Shown: positions 1 through 5,098, counted from the stretch's first letter. The stretch: DNA of 5,342 nt from an uncultured Methanobrevibacter sp. (GCA_905235495.1 CAJOMK010000089.1:1-5342); one strand, 5' to 3'. Program-made: numbers and translations. Notes: generated from the sequence alone by a model not told the origin.

Positions 1-261
1 ATCTTTGCTGTTTAACATGAATCCTGGGAAAAATAGTCCTATGAATCCTATAAATCCATATGAACCGAATAATGCGCTAAGTATAAAGCTACCCCAACCG
101 AATAGAATAGCTATTATATAACCTATAATAATTAATTTTTTGCTATCAAAAGATGAAAAGTCATCCGAATTGCTTAAATCATTTAAAATCAAAGGATTTC
201 CACAATCATGACAAAACTTATAATCATCCGGATTTTCACATCCGCAAACTGGACATTTCAT
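1..261 (-). CDS. Zinc-ribbon membrane protein, partial (C-terminus beyond left edge)
   Basis: The first 87 residues of a protein that continues past the left edge of the window. A zinc ribbon lies at residues 3-21, with Cys3-Pro-Val-Cys6-Gly and Cys17-His-Asp-Cys20-Gly as the four probable zinc ligands. A polar, Asp/Ser-rich linker follows (about 27-40). Lys41-Lys42 then precedes one or two hydrophobic stretches, about 43-62 and 63-83, rich in Ile, Phe and Gly, so the protein is probably membrane-anchored with the zinc ribbon in the cytoplasm. The start ATG is supported by an AGGAG six bases upstream. The N-terminus closely resembles that of the next gene upstream (389-1111), so the two share a module. 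Such zinc-ribbon-tagged membrane proteins are common in Methanobacteriales, but their role is not known to me and the truncated part could carry another domain. It may be read from its own promoter, since three T7 tracts separate it from its neighbour. Confidence 0.85.
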   Translation of the reverse strand, partial: MKCPVCGCENPDDYKFCHDCGNPLILNDLSNSDDFSSFDSKKLIIIGYIIAILFGWGSFILSALFGSYGFIGFIGLFFPGFMLNSKD

Positions 262-322
262 ACTTTTCTCCTATTTAAAAAAATAAATTCTAAAATAATT
301 TAATTTAAAATAATATGATAAT

Positions 323-373
323 AAAAAAATATTTTAATAACAAATTTTAAAAAAACTATTAATTATAAAAAAA
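323..373 (-). terminator. Three T7 tracts after the zinc-ribbon gene
   Basis: On the minus strand, three runs of seven T lie 16-60 bases beyond the stop codon of the zinc-ribbon gene, at 367-373, 349-355 and 323-329, with no clear hairpin. Clustered oligo-U tracts at transcript 3' ends are the usual archaeal termination signal, so this is the probable end of that transcript. The rest of the 127-base spacer (262-388) is almost pure A/T. No single TATA box for the downstream gene stands out in it. Confidence 0.6.
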
Positions 374-388
374 TAATAAATGGAAAAC

Positions 389-1111
389 TTAACTAAAAGT
401 TTGTTTTCCACTGTTTTCATTCAAGTATACAGTTTGAGTGTCAAGGACATTTCCATTATTGTCGTATAATGTGATATACGCTTCATCAGGATAGTAATCT
501 AATGCATTTGCACTTGCCACTTTTACATAACCATCACTGCTGACGGTTTTTGACACCACTTTACCTTGATTTAATGTAGATCCATCATTACTGTACAATA
601 TACTAATTTTGACCTTTTCACCTGCATGTTCAGATCCTACATAAATAGTACAGTAAGTCTTGTCAGACGCTGAACTTCCTGTTGAGAAACTACCACTTAT
701 AATCCGTGGAGAACTGTCTTGTGCAACAGTACTTGCTGCTGAATCATCAGCAGCATTATCTACAGACTCATTTACAGTATCTAATCCACCATTCAATGAT
801 GCTGAATCTGAAAGTTCACTGTCATCATTATCATTACCATTGCTTGAGAACATTATTAAGGCACCTGCAATCAGAAGTGCACAGATAATTATTGTCAAGC
901 TAATGATGATCAGATTCTTATTATCAGATTTTGAATTTGAATTGTTTGAACCATTATTGAAATTTGAATTATTACTTTGTGCAGAGGGTGCATTTCCAGT
1001 AGTTACATAATTGTCTTTAATTGGATTTCCACCGCTTAATGAATTACCACAGTTTTTACAGAACTTTGCAGTATCATTATTTTCTGCACCACAATTTGGA
1101 CAAAAAACCAC
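389..1111 (-). CDS. Zinc-ribbon, single-pass membrane protein with extracellular beta-rich domain
   Basis: A 240-residue protein of unknown function. An N-terminal zinc ribbon (Cys4, Cys7, Cys18, Cys21; CPNCG and CKNCG) is followed by an Asn/Ser-rich low-complexity linker (about 26-66) and one membrane segment at about 67-88. Lysines 61 and 65 lie before that segment and Asp/Glu 94-99 after it, which predicts the zinc ribbon inside and the rest outside the cell. A Ser/Asp/Ala-rich stalk (about 89-136) leads to a compact domain at about 137-231 whose alternating hydrophobic strands suggest an Ig-like beta sandwich. I chose the GTG at 1111 over the ATG at 1156. A strong GGAGG lies seven bases before the GTG, translation from it gives the usual MVFCPNCG beginning, and the upstream ATG overlaps the probable TATA box. 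It is a separate transcription unit downstream of the ribosomal genes and is probably unrelated to translation. A role as an envelope protein or sensor is a guess. Confidence 0.88.
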   Translation of the reverse strand: MVFCPNCGAENNDTAKFCKNCGNSLSGGNPIKDNYVTTGNAPSAQSNNSNFNNGSNNSNSKSDNKNLIIISLTIIICALLIAGALIMFSSNGNDNDDSELSDSASLNGGLDTVNESVDNAADDSAASTVAQDSSPRIISGSFSTGSSASDKTYCTIYVGSEHAGEKVKISILYSNDGSTLNQGKVVSKTVSSDGYVKVASANALDYYPDEAYITLYDNNGNVLDTQTVYLNENSGKQTFS

Positions 1112-1154
1112 AATCTCCCCTCCATATTTATAATAATAATTTATCCAAATAGGC

Positions 1155-1162
1155 ATATATAG
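1155..1162 (-). promoter_or_regulatory. Probable TATA box for the zinc-ribbon gene
   Basis: The minus strand reads CTATATAT here. Archaeal transcription starts about 22-27 bases after the middle of the TATA box, which would put the start near 1130-1136 and leave a leader of roughly 20-25 bases holding the GGAGG before the GTG start. The ATG at 1156 lies within this box, which argues against its use as a start codon. Confidence 0.55.
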
Positions 1163-1167
1163 ATTTT

Positions 1168-1319
1168 GAAAAATAGTTTGAAAAATAGATTAAAAAATGT
1201 TTAGGAAATAAAAAAAGTTAGAAAAATAGTTTGAAAAATAGATTAAAAAATGTTTGGGAAATAAAAAAGTTTGAAAAAATACGAACATTAAAAAATGTTT
1301 AAAAAAAAAAAGAAAATAA
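1168..1319. repeat. Tandem 53-bp direct repeat, two good copies and a decayed third
   Basis: Copy 1 (1168-1220) and copy 2 (1221-1272) both begin GAAAAATAGTTTGAAAAATA. They differ by one substitution, one missing A and the last base. A third stretch, from 1273 to about 1319, keeps only parts, such as the ATTAAAAAATGTTT block. Each unit itself holds the 11-mer TTGAAAAATAG or a close version twice. Read on the minus strand, every unit supplies several runs of 5-7 T. The array fills the space between the rpl12 stop and the promoter of the zinc-ribbon gene. Confidence 0.8.
1263..1311 (-). terminator. Oligo-T termination region after rpl12
   Basis: The minus strand has T11 (1301-1311) about 23 bases after the rpl12 stop. 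A small hairpin follows (AACATT 1284-1289 against AATGTT 1294-1299, loop of four), then T6 at 1274-1279 and T6 at 1263-1268. Further T runs continue into the repeat copies. Archaeal RNA polymerase stops at such U-tract clusters, so the ribosomal operon most likely ends here. The hairpin follows rather than precedes the longest T run, so it may not matter. Confidence 0.65.
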
Positions 1320-1333
1320 AGGATAGAAAGAAT

Positions 1334-1642
1334 CTATCCGAATAAAGCACCTAAACCAGCGGTTGCTGCTGCAGCTGCTTGTTCTTCGTCTTCTTCTTCC
1401 TCTTCTTCTTCCTCTTCTTCTGCTGCTGCTTCAGCCACAGGAGCTGCTGCTGCAGGAGCTGCTGCCATAGCAGTAGTTTCCATAGCTTCTTCAATATCAA
1501 CATCTTCTAATGCTGCGATTAAAGCTTTAACTCTAGAGTCATCTACGTTAGCGCCAGCTGCTTCTAAGATTTTAGTTACATTTTCTTCATTAATATCTTG
1601 TTCTGTGGTGTGCAAAATCATTGCCGCATATATATATTCCAT
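1334..1642 (-). CDS. rpl12: Large ribosomal subunit protein L12 (archaeal P1/P2-type stalk protein)
   Basis: The 102-residue acidic stalk protein of the archaeal 50S subunit. Dimers bind the C-terminal spine of L10/P0 and recruit and stimulate the translational GTPases (IF2, aEF1A, aEF2). Residues 1-58 form the helical dimerisation domain (MEYIYAAMIL start, LEAAGANVDDSRVKALI at about 26-42). An Ala/Pro hinge spans about 58-74, ten consecutive Glu occupy 75-84, and the conserved hydrophobic tail GLGALFG ends the protein. The length is normal for archaea. GGTGAT (1646-1651), complementary to the 16S rRNA tail, sits three bases before the ATG. The gene lies 135 bases after rpl10 with its own probable TATA box, so it can be expressed both with and apart from the operon. 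The homopolymeric GAA/GAG and GCT/GCA runs are normal for this family. Confidence 0.97.
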   Translation of the reverse strand: MEYIYAAMILHTTEQDINEENVTKILEAAGANVDDSRVKALIAALEDVDIEEAMETTAMAAAPAAAAPVAEAAAEEEEEEEEEEDEEQAAAAATAGLGALFG

Positions 1643-1704
1643 GTTATCACCGTTTTTTGTTATAATAATTTATTTTCTTTTAAAAAATTCAATACATATT
1701 ATTT

Positions 1705-1712
1705 TTTTTATA
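1705..1712 (-). promoter_or_regulatory. Probable TATA box of an rpl12-specific promoter
   Basis: The minus strand reads TATAAAAA, preceded by a purine-rich GCAAGGG that may include the TFB recognition element. Transcription would begin near 1680-1686 and give a leader of about 40 bases before the rpl12 ATG. The position between rpl10 and rpl12 makes it an internal promoter. This is sequence resemblance only; in such an AT-rich spacer TATA-like strings also occur by chance. Confidence 0.5.
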
Positions 1713-1724
1713 TTGAACCCTTGC

Positions 1725-1739
1725 GTGTTTAAAAAACAC
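1725..1739 (-). other. Short hairpin between rpl10 and rpl12
   Basis: GTGTTT (1725-1730) and AAACAC (1734-1739) form a perfect 6-bp inverted repeat with a three-base loop, about 39-53 bases past the rpl10 stop. No T run follows it on the minus strand (the next bases are GCAAGGG), so it is not a canonical terminator. It could slow polymerase, mark a processing site or protect the 3' end of the L1-L10 message. Confidence 0.4.
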
Positions 1740-1777
1740 TAATTAAACAATTAAAAAGTATAAATTTTAAATTTTAT

Positions 1778-2785
1778 CTAACCAAACAAAGCACCTAATC
1801 CAAGTGCTGCAGTTTCTTCACTTTTATCTTCTTCTTCCTCTTCTTCAACTTCTTCTTCCTCTTCAGCTTCTTCAACGACAGGAGCTGCAGCAACTGCAAC
1901 ACTTGCTAATTTATTAGAAATTTCGTCATCGATTGCGTCAGAAGATAATTCACCAGCTAATGCTAACATCTTAGCATTTGCAAGTGCAATTAACATGTCA
2001 GAAGTCTTGTCAGTAGGAATAGCTGCTTCAATTGCAACATTGTATGCTTTAGTATGAGCAGTACTGATAATAGTTGAAATAGTTTCGCTAGTTGGGAAAG
2101 CAGTAAATACAGATAAGTTGAATGCTTTAGCAAATGCAGCTTGAATATCTGCAAATGTTTCCTCTTCATCAATAGATAATACATCTGCTTTGAAGATAGA
2201 TCCATCTTCGTATACAGCTTTAAGATCCATACCTACTTCCATAGGTTTGATATCCATCCTTGTTAAAGCAGAAGCTACTTGTTTGGAAACTTCTTCACCA
2301 GCTTCGACTACTACAGTATCTTTAGAAACTACAATTTTTCCTTTGTCGATTTTTGCAGGTACACCTATTTGTTGTAAGTCACCGAGGAACGGACCTGGTG
2401 GAAAACCAGTATCTCCAGCAGGTATAACAATATCAGCAGGAGCAGTTGCACCAGCTTTCGCAGGAGCAGAAGTTTTACTGTCTTCTAATATTTTATACAA
2501 TCTGAAAGGATTCATGTCGGTACAAACAAGTGCAGGTTGACCTTCCATATAATCTGAAAGCTCAGTAATGTTAGCTTTCTCATTATCACAATCTTTTAAA
2601 GCTAATTTCATAAGGTTAATTTTAGATAATCTGATAGTTGCTTTTCCTGCGAGAGTTTTTCTCATTTCTTGTAATTGTCTAGCAGGAATGTTTAATAAGT
2701 TAACAATACCTACAACTTCTGCAGAATCAATTAAACCTTTAAGTTCATTAACTTCTTCTTTTTTCCATTCAGCAACGTGAGCCAT
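1778..2785 (-). CDS. rpl10: Large ribosomal subunit protein L10 (archaeal P0)
   Basis: 335 residues, the normal length for archaeal P0. It anchors the GTPase-activating stalk to 23S rRNA next to L11 and carries the L12 dimers. The N-terminal rRNA-binding part (about 1-105, starting MAHVAEWKKEEV) includes LSKINLMKLAL (53-63). The archaeal/eukaryal domain II insertion, about 108-182, contains the typical PAGDTGFPPGPFLGDLQ block (122-138). The helical spine that binds L12 follows, about 200-290. An acidic hinge (about 304-325) and a LGLGALFG tail match the end of L12, as expected because both tails contact elongation factors. The gene begins one base after the rpl1 stop codon. Its ribosome binding site GGGTGAT lies within the last two sense codons and stop of rpl1, so the two genes are almost certainly co-transcribed and translationally coupled. 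Confidence 0.97.
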   Translation of the reverse strand: MAHVAEWKKEEVNELKGLIDSAEVVGIVNLLNIPARQLQEMRKTLAGKATIRLSKINLMKLALKDCDNEKANITELSDYMEGQPALVCTDMNPFRLYKILEDSKTSAPAKAGATAPADIVIPAGDTGFPPGPFLGDLQQIGVPAKIDKGKIVVSKDTVVVEAGEEVSKQVASALTRMDIKPMEVGMDLKAVYEDGSIFKADVLSIDEEETFADIQAAFAKAFNLSVFTAFPTSETISTIISTAHTKAYNVAIEAAIPTDKTSDMLIALANAKMLALAGELSSDAIDDEISNKLASVAVAAAPVVEEAEEEEEVEEEEEEDKSEETAALGLGALFG

Positions 2786-2786
2786 C

Positions 2787-3425
2787 TTAAATCACCCTCA
2801 CTACTGAACCCATTGTCGCTTTAATATACATGGATTTTATTTGGTTTCTTCCTTTTTCTAAATTGCGGTCTAATACTGCAAGAACAGCTTCAATATTTTC
2901 AGCTAACTTCTCGTCGTCCATGTCTTGAGTTCCAACTAAGATTTGAATAGAAGGTTGTTGTTTTACACCTACTTTAATGGTAGATTGTACTCTTTCAAGT
3001 AATGGTTCGATTCTTGCACTAGCAGGTACAGGTTTAGGCATCTTATTACGAGGTCCTAAAATACGACCTAAGAATCTACCTACAAGTGGCATCATATCAG
3101 CTTGTGCGATAAATGAATCGACAGAGTTGACTACTTTTTTAGCAGCCTTAATGTCTTTACCAAATTCTTGTAAATCTTCTTTGGAGATTACGACATCTAC
3201 ACCAGCATTTTTAGCAGCAAGAGCTAATTCACCATCAGCAATGACTCCGATTTTAACTTCTTTGCCACGGCCGTTAGGAAGAGCTACTTCTTCGCTAAAT
3301 CTGTTTTCTGGTTTTCTGACATCTAAATCCTTAATGTTTATGATAACATCAATGGATTGAGTGAAGTTTCTCGGCTTAGCTTGTTCTTTTGCCTCCTTCA
3401 CCGCATCAATAATCTCTTGTGTCAT
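2787..3425 (-). CDS. rpl1: Large ribosomal subunit protein L1
   Basis: 212 residues, normal for archaeal L1. It binds helices 76-78 of 23S rRNA to form the mobile L1 stalk, which guides deacylated tRNA out of the E site. In archaea it also represses translation of its own operon. Family landmarks are KPRNFTQS (17-24), LPNGRGK (49-55), the AQADMMPLVG block (107-116) and LGPRNKMPKPVPA (123-135), the last part of domain II; domain I is formed by the two ends of the chain. The usual GPRGKMP has Asn instead of Gly at residue 127. I chose the ATG at 3425 because GGAGGA lies five bases upstream and the protein then begins like other archaeal L1 proteins. The open frame runs on to a TTG at 3479 without a ribosome binding site. 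Codons 9-12 and 17-22 also encode a probable L1-binding RNA motif. The gene opens the L1-L10 unit and its stop lies one base from the rpl10 start. Confidence 0.97.
   Translation of the reverse strand: MTQEIIDAVKEAKEQAKPRNFTQSIDVIINIKDLDVRKPENRFSEEVALPNGRGKEVKIGVIADGELALAAKNAGVDVVISKEDLQEFGKDIKAAKKVVNSVDSFIAQADMMPLVGRFLGRILGPRNKMPKPVPASARIEPLLERVQSTIKVGVKQQPSIQILVGTQDMDDEKLAENIEAVLAVLDRNLEKGRNQIKSMYIKATMGSVVRVI
3361..3401 (-). promoter_or_regulatory. L1 autoregulatory binding site within the rpl1 coding start
   Basis: The mRNA reads GUGAAGGAGGC (3401-3391), then 13 variable bases, then AAGCCGAGAAACUUCAC (3377-3361). GUGAAG pairs with CUUCAC (6 bp) and GGC (3393-3391) with GCC (3375-3373). This leaves an asymmetric internal loop of GA opposite GAGAAA and an apical loop of 15 bases. 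As I recall, the same two blocks make up the mRNA fragment of the Methanococcus vannielii L1 gene used in crystal structures with archaeal L1, which mimics the 23S rRNA site. The published M. vannielii site also lies about 30 bases inside the coding region; here it starts 24 bases after the A of the ATG. The outer helix and internal loop are intact; only the apical part differs. Binding of surplus L1 would block translation of rpl1 and, through coupling, rpl10. Confidence 0.85.
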
Positions 3426-3805
3426 ATAAATCCTCCATGAACTTTGTTCATTGGATATTTTTTTACGAGAAATCTTCAAATTAAATAAAATCTTTAAAAA
3501 GCATTTATCAATTTTAGATTCCTTTCAATATATCAATTACAACTATACTGTTCTAGAACAAGTAAAACAGTACAATCATAACATCATTACATTAAGTGAA
3601 TAAATATTATCTATTTATCATAATAAGCTGTTGACATTAAATTAATAATAAGCTATGATTAAGGATAATCAATCAAAATTAAAATAATTCAATCATGCAA
3701 ATTAATCACTTAAACAGACAATACATTAAGCATAAATAGTTTGTTATAAATTTTAAGTATTGTAAGTACTTTTGAAATGATATTTTTATTAACAGATTTT
3801 CAAAT
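3426..3805 (-). other. 380-bp spacer between rpl11 and rpl1 with probable L1 promoter
   Basis: No gene is visible in it. Beyond the ribosome binding site of rpl1, candidates for the L1 TATA box on the minus strand are GATATATT (3534-3527, start near 3505, leader about 80 bases) and, weaker, TTTTATTTAA (3490-3481, start near 3460). A perfect 12-bp palindrome, TGTTCTAGAACA, lies at 3549-3560, fifteen bases upstream of the first box. Further left in transcript terms is a 10-bp direct repeat, ATAATAAGCT, at 3620-3629 and 3645-3654, plus an inverted ATCATA/TATGAT pair (3617-3622, 3654-3659). After the rpl11 stop the minus strand lacks the T6-T11 runs seen behind the other transcripts of this window, so there is no clear terminator and some read-through into rpl1 is plausible. 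Confidence 0.55.
3431..3454 (-). promoter_or_regulatory. L1 ribosome binding site with an abutting hairpin
   Basis: GGAGGA (3436-3431) is the strong ribosome binding site of rpl1. Directly before it, AUGAAC (3451-3446) and GUUCAU (3442-3437) form a 6-bp stem with an AAA loop. Two more pairs, CC (3454-3453) with the first GG of the binding site, can form if A3452 is bulged. The stem therefore touches, and may partly cover, the ribosome binding site. Confidence 0.5.
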
Positions 3806-4297
3806 CTATTCTTCGAAGTTGTCAAAGATATCATCATACTCGCCAGCAGAAACTGCTTTTTGAGCATCTCTTGGATCTTTACCGTCAACGGTAATACCCA
3901 TACTTACACAAGTACCCATAACTTCTTTGGTTGCTGCTTTGTAATCATTTGCGAGTAATGATTCGAATTTCATTCTTGCAATTTTAAAAGCTTGTTCCAC
4001 TGATAAATCAGCTGCAACTTCAGCACCAGGTTCATGAGCACCTTTTTCAATGCTAAGTTCATCCATAATAAGTGCAGTTGTTGGAGGGGTACCAATTTCG
4101 ATTTCGAATTCTTTAGTATCACTGTCAATAGTAATAATTACAGGTACTTTCATACCAGCGAAATCAGCGCTTTTTTTATTGATCTCGTCAACTACTTGCA
4201 TCATATTAACACCGAAAGGTCCAATTGCAGGGCCTAATGGTGGTCCAGGAGTAGCTGTTCCACCTTCGAGAAGAACTTCAACTGTATCTTTAGCCAT
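3806..4297 (-). CDS. rpl11: Large ribosomal subunit protein L11
   Basis: 163 residues, the usual archaeal length. It binds the GTPase-associated region of 23S rRNA at the base of the stalk and works with P0/L12 during factor binding. The N-terminal domain carries the diagnostic PGPPLGPAIGPFGVNM (17-32) and ends at GTPPTT (69-74). The C-terminal rRNA-binding domain, about 75-145, includes VMGTCVSMGITVDGKDP (126-142). A short acidic end, EYDDIFDNFEE, follows as in other archaea. The start ATG overlaps the spt5 stop by one base (TAATG), and a full AGGAGG lies seven bases upstream within the end of spt5, so translation is coupled to spt5. The stop is TAG. After it comes a 380-base spacer before rpl1, so L11 here belongs with spt5 rather than directly with L1. 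Confidence 0.97.
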   Translation of the reverse strand: MAKDTVEVLLEGGTATPGPPLGPAIGPFGVNMMQVVDEINKKSADFAGMKVPVIITIDSDTKEFEIEIGTPPTTALIMDELSIEKGAHEPGAEVAADLSVEQAFKIARMKFESLLANDYKAATKEVMGTCVSMGITVDGKDPRDAQKAVSAGEYDDIFDNFEE

Positions 4298-4788
4298 TAG
4301 TCAGCCTCCTTTTTAATAATTCTAATTTGATCAGCTTTAACAGTAACAGGTATAGGAACTGCTGCTTCAATTAACTCGAGAACTACTTCTTCACGAGATT
4401 CATCTAAACGGACAACTTTTGATTTTTCGCCTTTGAAAGGACCGGAAATAAGTTCCACAATACTTCCTTTCTGAATAGAGGAGATAATTGGTTGTGGTTT
4501 TAAGAATTTCTTAACTTCCTCCAAGGTTATTTGACTACTCTTATCAATAGTTCCATCTTTGTTTGCACCTACAATGCCTCTTAAATGACGAACCTTCATA
4601 TCAGGGTTCTTCATATCAAGGTTAGTTGCAGATTCAACAATAATATAACCTTTTAATGATTCTGGCACAACGATTGATTTAATATCTACTCCAGGCTTGT
4701 CCACCTTCATCGCTAAAAGTCTTGCAACATTTCTTTCTTGACCTGCTGATGTTTTTAGAGCAAATATGGAATTTTGATTATCTTCCAT
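4297..4788 (-). CDS. spt5: Transcription elongation factor Spt5 (archaeal NusG homologue)
   Basis: 163 residues. Spt5, with its partner Spt4 (not in this window), binds the clamp coiled coil of RNA polymerase, closes over the DNA channel and raises processivity; it may also link polymerase to the leading ribosome. The NGN domain covers about 6-95, with FALKTSAGQERNVA at 9-22, the typical VPESLKGYIIVES at 41-53 and VRHLRGIVG at 66-74. A C-terminal KOW domain covers about 105-155, with GPFKGEKSKVV at 116-126. The length and NGN-KOW order match archaeal Spt5. The ATG is preceded by AGGTGA (4795-4800) with six bases between. It forms a tight unit with rpl11. It is separated from secE by 470 bases, a terminator and a candidate promoter, so it probably starts its own transcript. 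Confidence 0.97.
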   Translation of the reverse strand: MEDNQNSIFALKTSAGQERNVARLLAMKVDKPGVDIKSIVVPESLKGYIIVESATNLDMKNPDMKVRHLRGIVGANKDGTIDKSSQITLEEVKKFLKPQPIISSIQKGSIVELISGPFKGEKSKVVRLDESREEVVLELIEAAVPIPVTVKADQIRIIKKEAD

Positions 4789-4855
4789 TTAAATTCACCT
4801 ATTTAATTAAATTTATCAATTATTAATAAATTTATAGATTAAATTAATGTTATAG

Positions 4856-4864
4856 TTATATAAA
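4856..4864 (-). promoter_or_regulatory. Probable TATA box of the spt5-rpl11 transcript
   Basis: The minus strand reads TTTATATAA, close to the archaeal consensus. Transcription would begin near 4833-4838 and give a leader of about 45-50 bases with the AGGTGA ribosome binding site close to its end. Other A/T-rich strings in this spacer are weaker at a suitable distance; a further good TATA-like string lies at 5089-5098. Confidence 0.5.
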
Positions 4865-4923
4865 TAAACTTTAATTATTTTCCTTAATTTAAATATCCAT
4901 ATAGAAGCACTTTCTTTCAATTC

Positions 4924-5000
4924 TAGCCTATTTTTGTAAAATTACAAAACAGCAGCATATTCAAATTTGAAAAGAACAAATTTAAATAATTTATAGGCTA
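4924..5000. other. 77-nt element that can fold as a three-way junction
   Basis: Three perfect helices are nested here. The outer stem is TAGCCTAT (4924-4931) with ATAGGCTA (4993-5000), 8 bp. A hairpin directly beside it is TTTTGTAA (4932-4939) with TTACAAAA (4942-4949), 7-8 bp. A second hairpin is AAATTTG (4963-4969) with CAAATTT (4977-4983), 7 bp with a 7-base loop. They are mutually compatible, so one molecule could hold all three. A competing 12-bp palindrome, TTCAAATTTGAA, spans 4960-4971. No T run follows on either strand, so it is not a terminator. If it is RNA on the minus strand, it would be either a small RNA or part of a long spt5 leader starting from the TATA-like string at 5089-5098. 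Two of the helices are nearly pure A/T and could be chance. Confidence 0.35.
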
Positions 5001-5088
5001 AAATCTACGATTTAAATTTAAGAAAATATGAATGTTAAAGTAAAATAAATAAAATTAGATTCATATAATAAAAATATATATGTAATAT

Positions 5089-5098
5089 CTTATATATA
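5089..5098 (-). promoter_or_regulatory. TATA-like string upstream of the foldable element
   Basis: The minus strand reads TTTATATATA, a good TATA match. It would start a transcript near 5065-5070 that contains the foldable 77-nt element and then either ends or continues into spt5. The string is nearly symmetric and could act in either direction. The surrounding 4789-5258 spacer holds no open frame of note. Confidence 0.3.

Noticed and set aside
660..1010. Plus-strand open frames of 116 and 60 codons opposite the zinc-ribbon gene.
   Set aside because: The minus-strand gene explains the region fully (zinc ribbon, membrane helix, promoter, ribosome binding site); the plus-strand frames show no start signals.
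1360..1450. GCT/GCA and GAA/GAG runs that look like a microsatellite.
   Set aside because: They encode the normal Ala-rich hinge and acidic tail of L12.
1725..1739. Hairpin after rpl10 as a transcription terminator.
   Set aside because: No T run follows it on the minus strand; the next bases are GCAAGGG, so it is listed only as a hairpin.
2190..3360. Several plus-strand open frames opposite rpl10 and rpl1 (2190-2540, 2568-2780, 2977-3360).
   Set aside because: They mirror well-identified genes in the antisense direction, with Ser/Leu/Ile-rich composition typical of antisense shadows and no ribosome binding sites.
3426..3479. In-frame 18-residue extension of L1 upstream to a TTG at 3479.
   Set aside because: No ribosome binding site precedes it, it covers the strong GGAGGA of the ATG at 3425, and archaeal L1 proteins begin like the shorter form.
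3706..3888. Open frame of 60 codons across the end of rpl11 and the spacer.
   Set aside because: It overlaps rpl11 in another frame, has no ribosome binding site and no recognisable protein pattern; it is a shadow of rpl11 plus A/T-rich spacer.
4034..4316. Plus-strand open frames opposite rpl11.
   Set aside because: They are antisense shadows of a clear L11 gene.
4920..4965. Short minus-strand frame of 11 codons beginning MLLFCNF in the secE-spt5 spacer.
   Set aside because: It is too short, lacks a ribosome binding site and falls within the foldable element.
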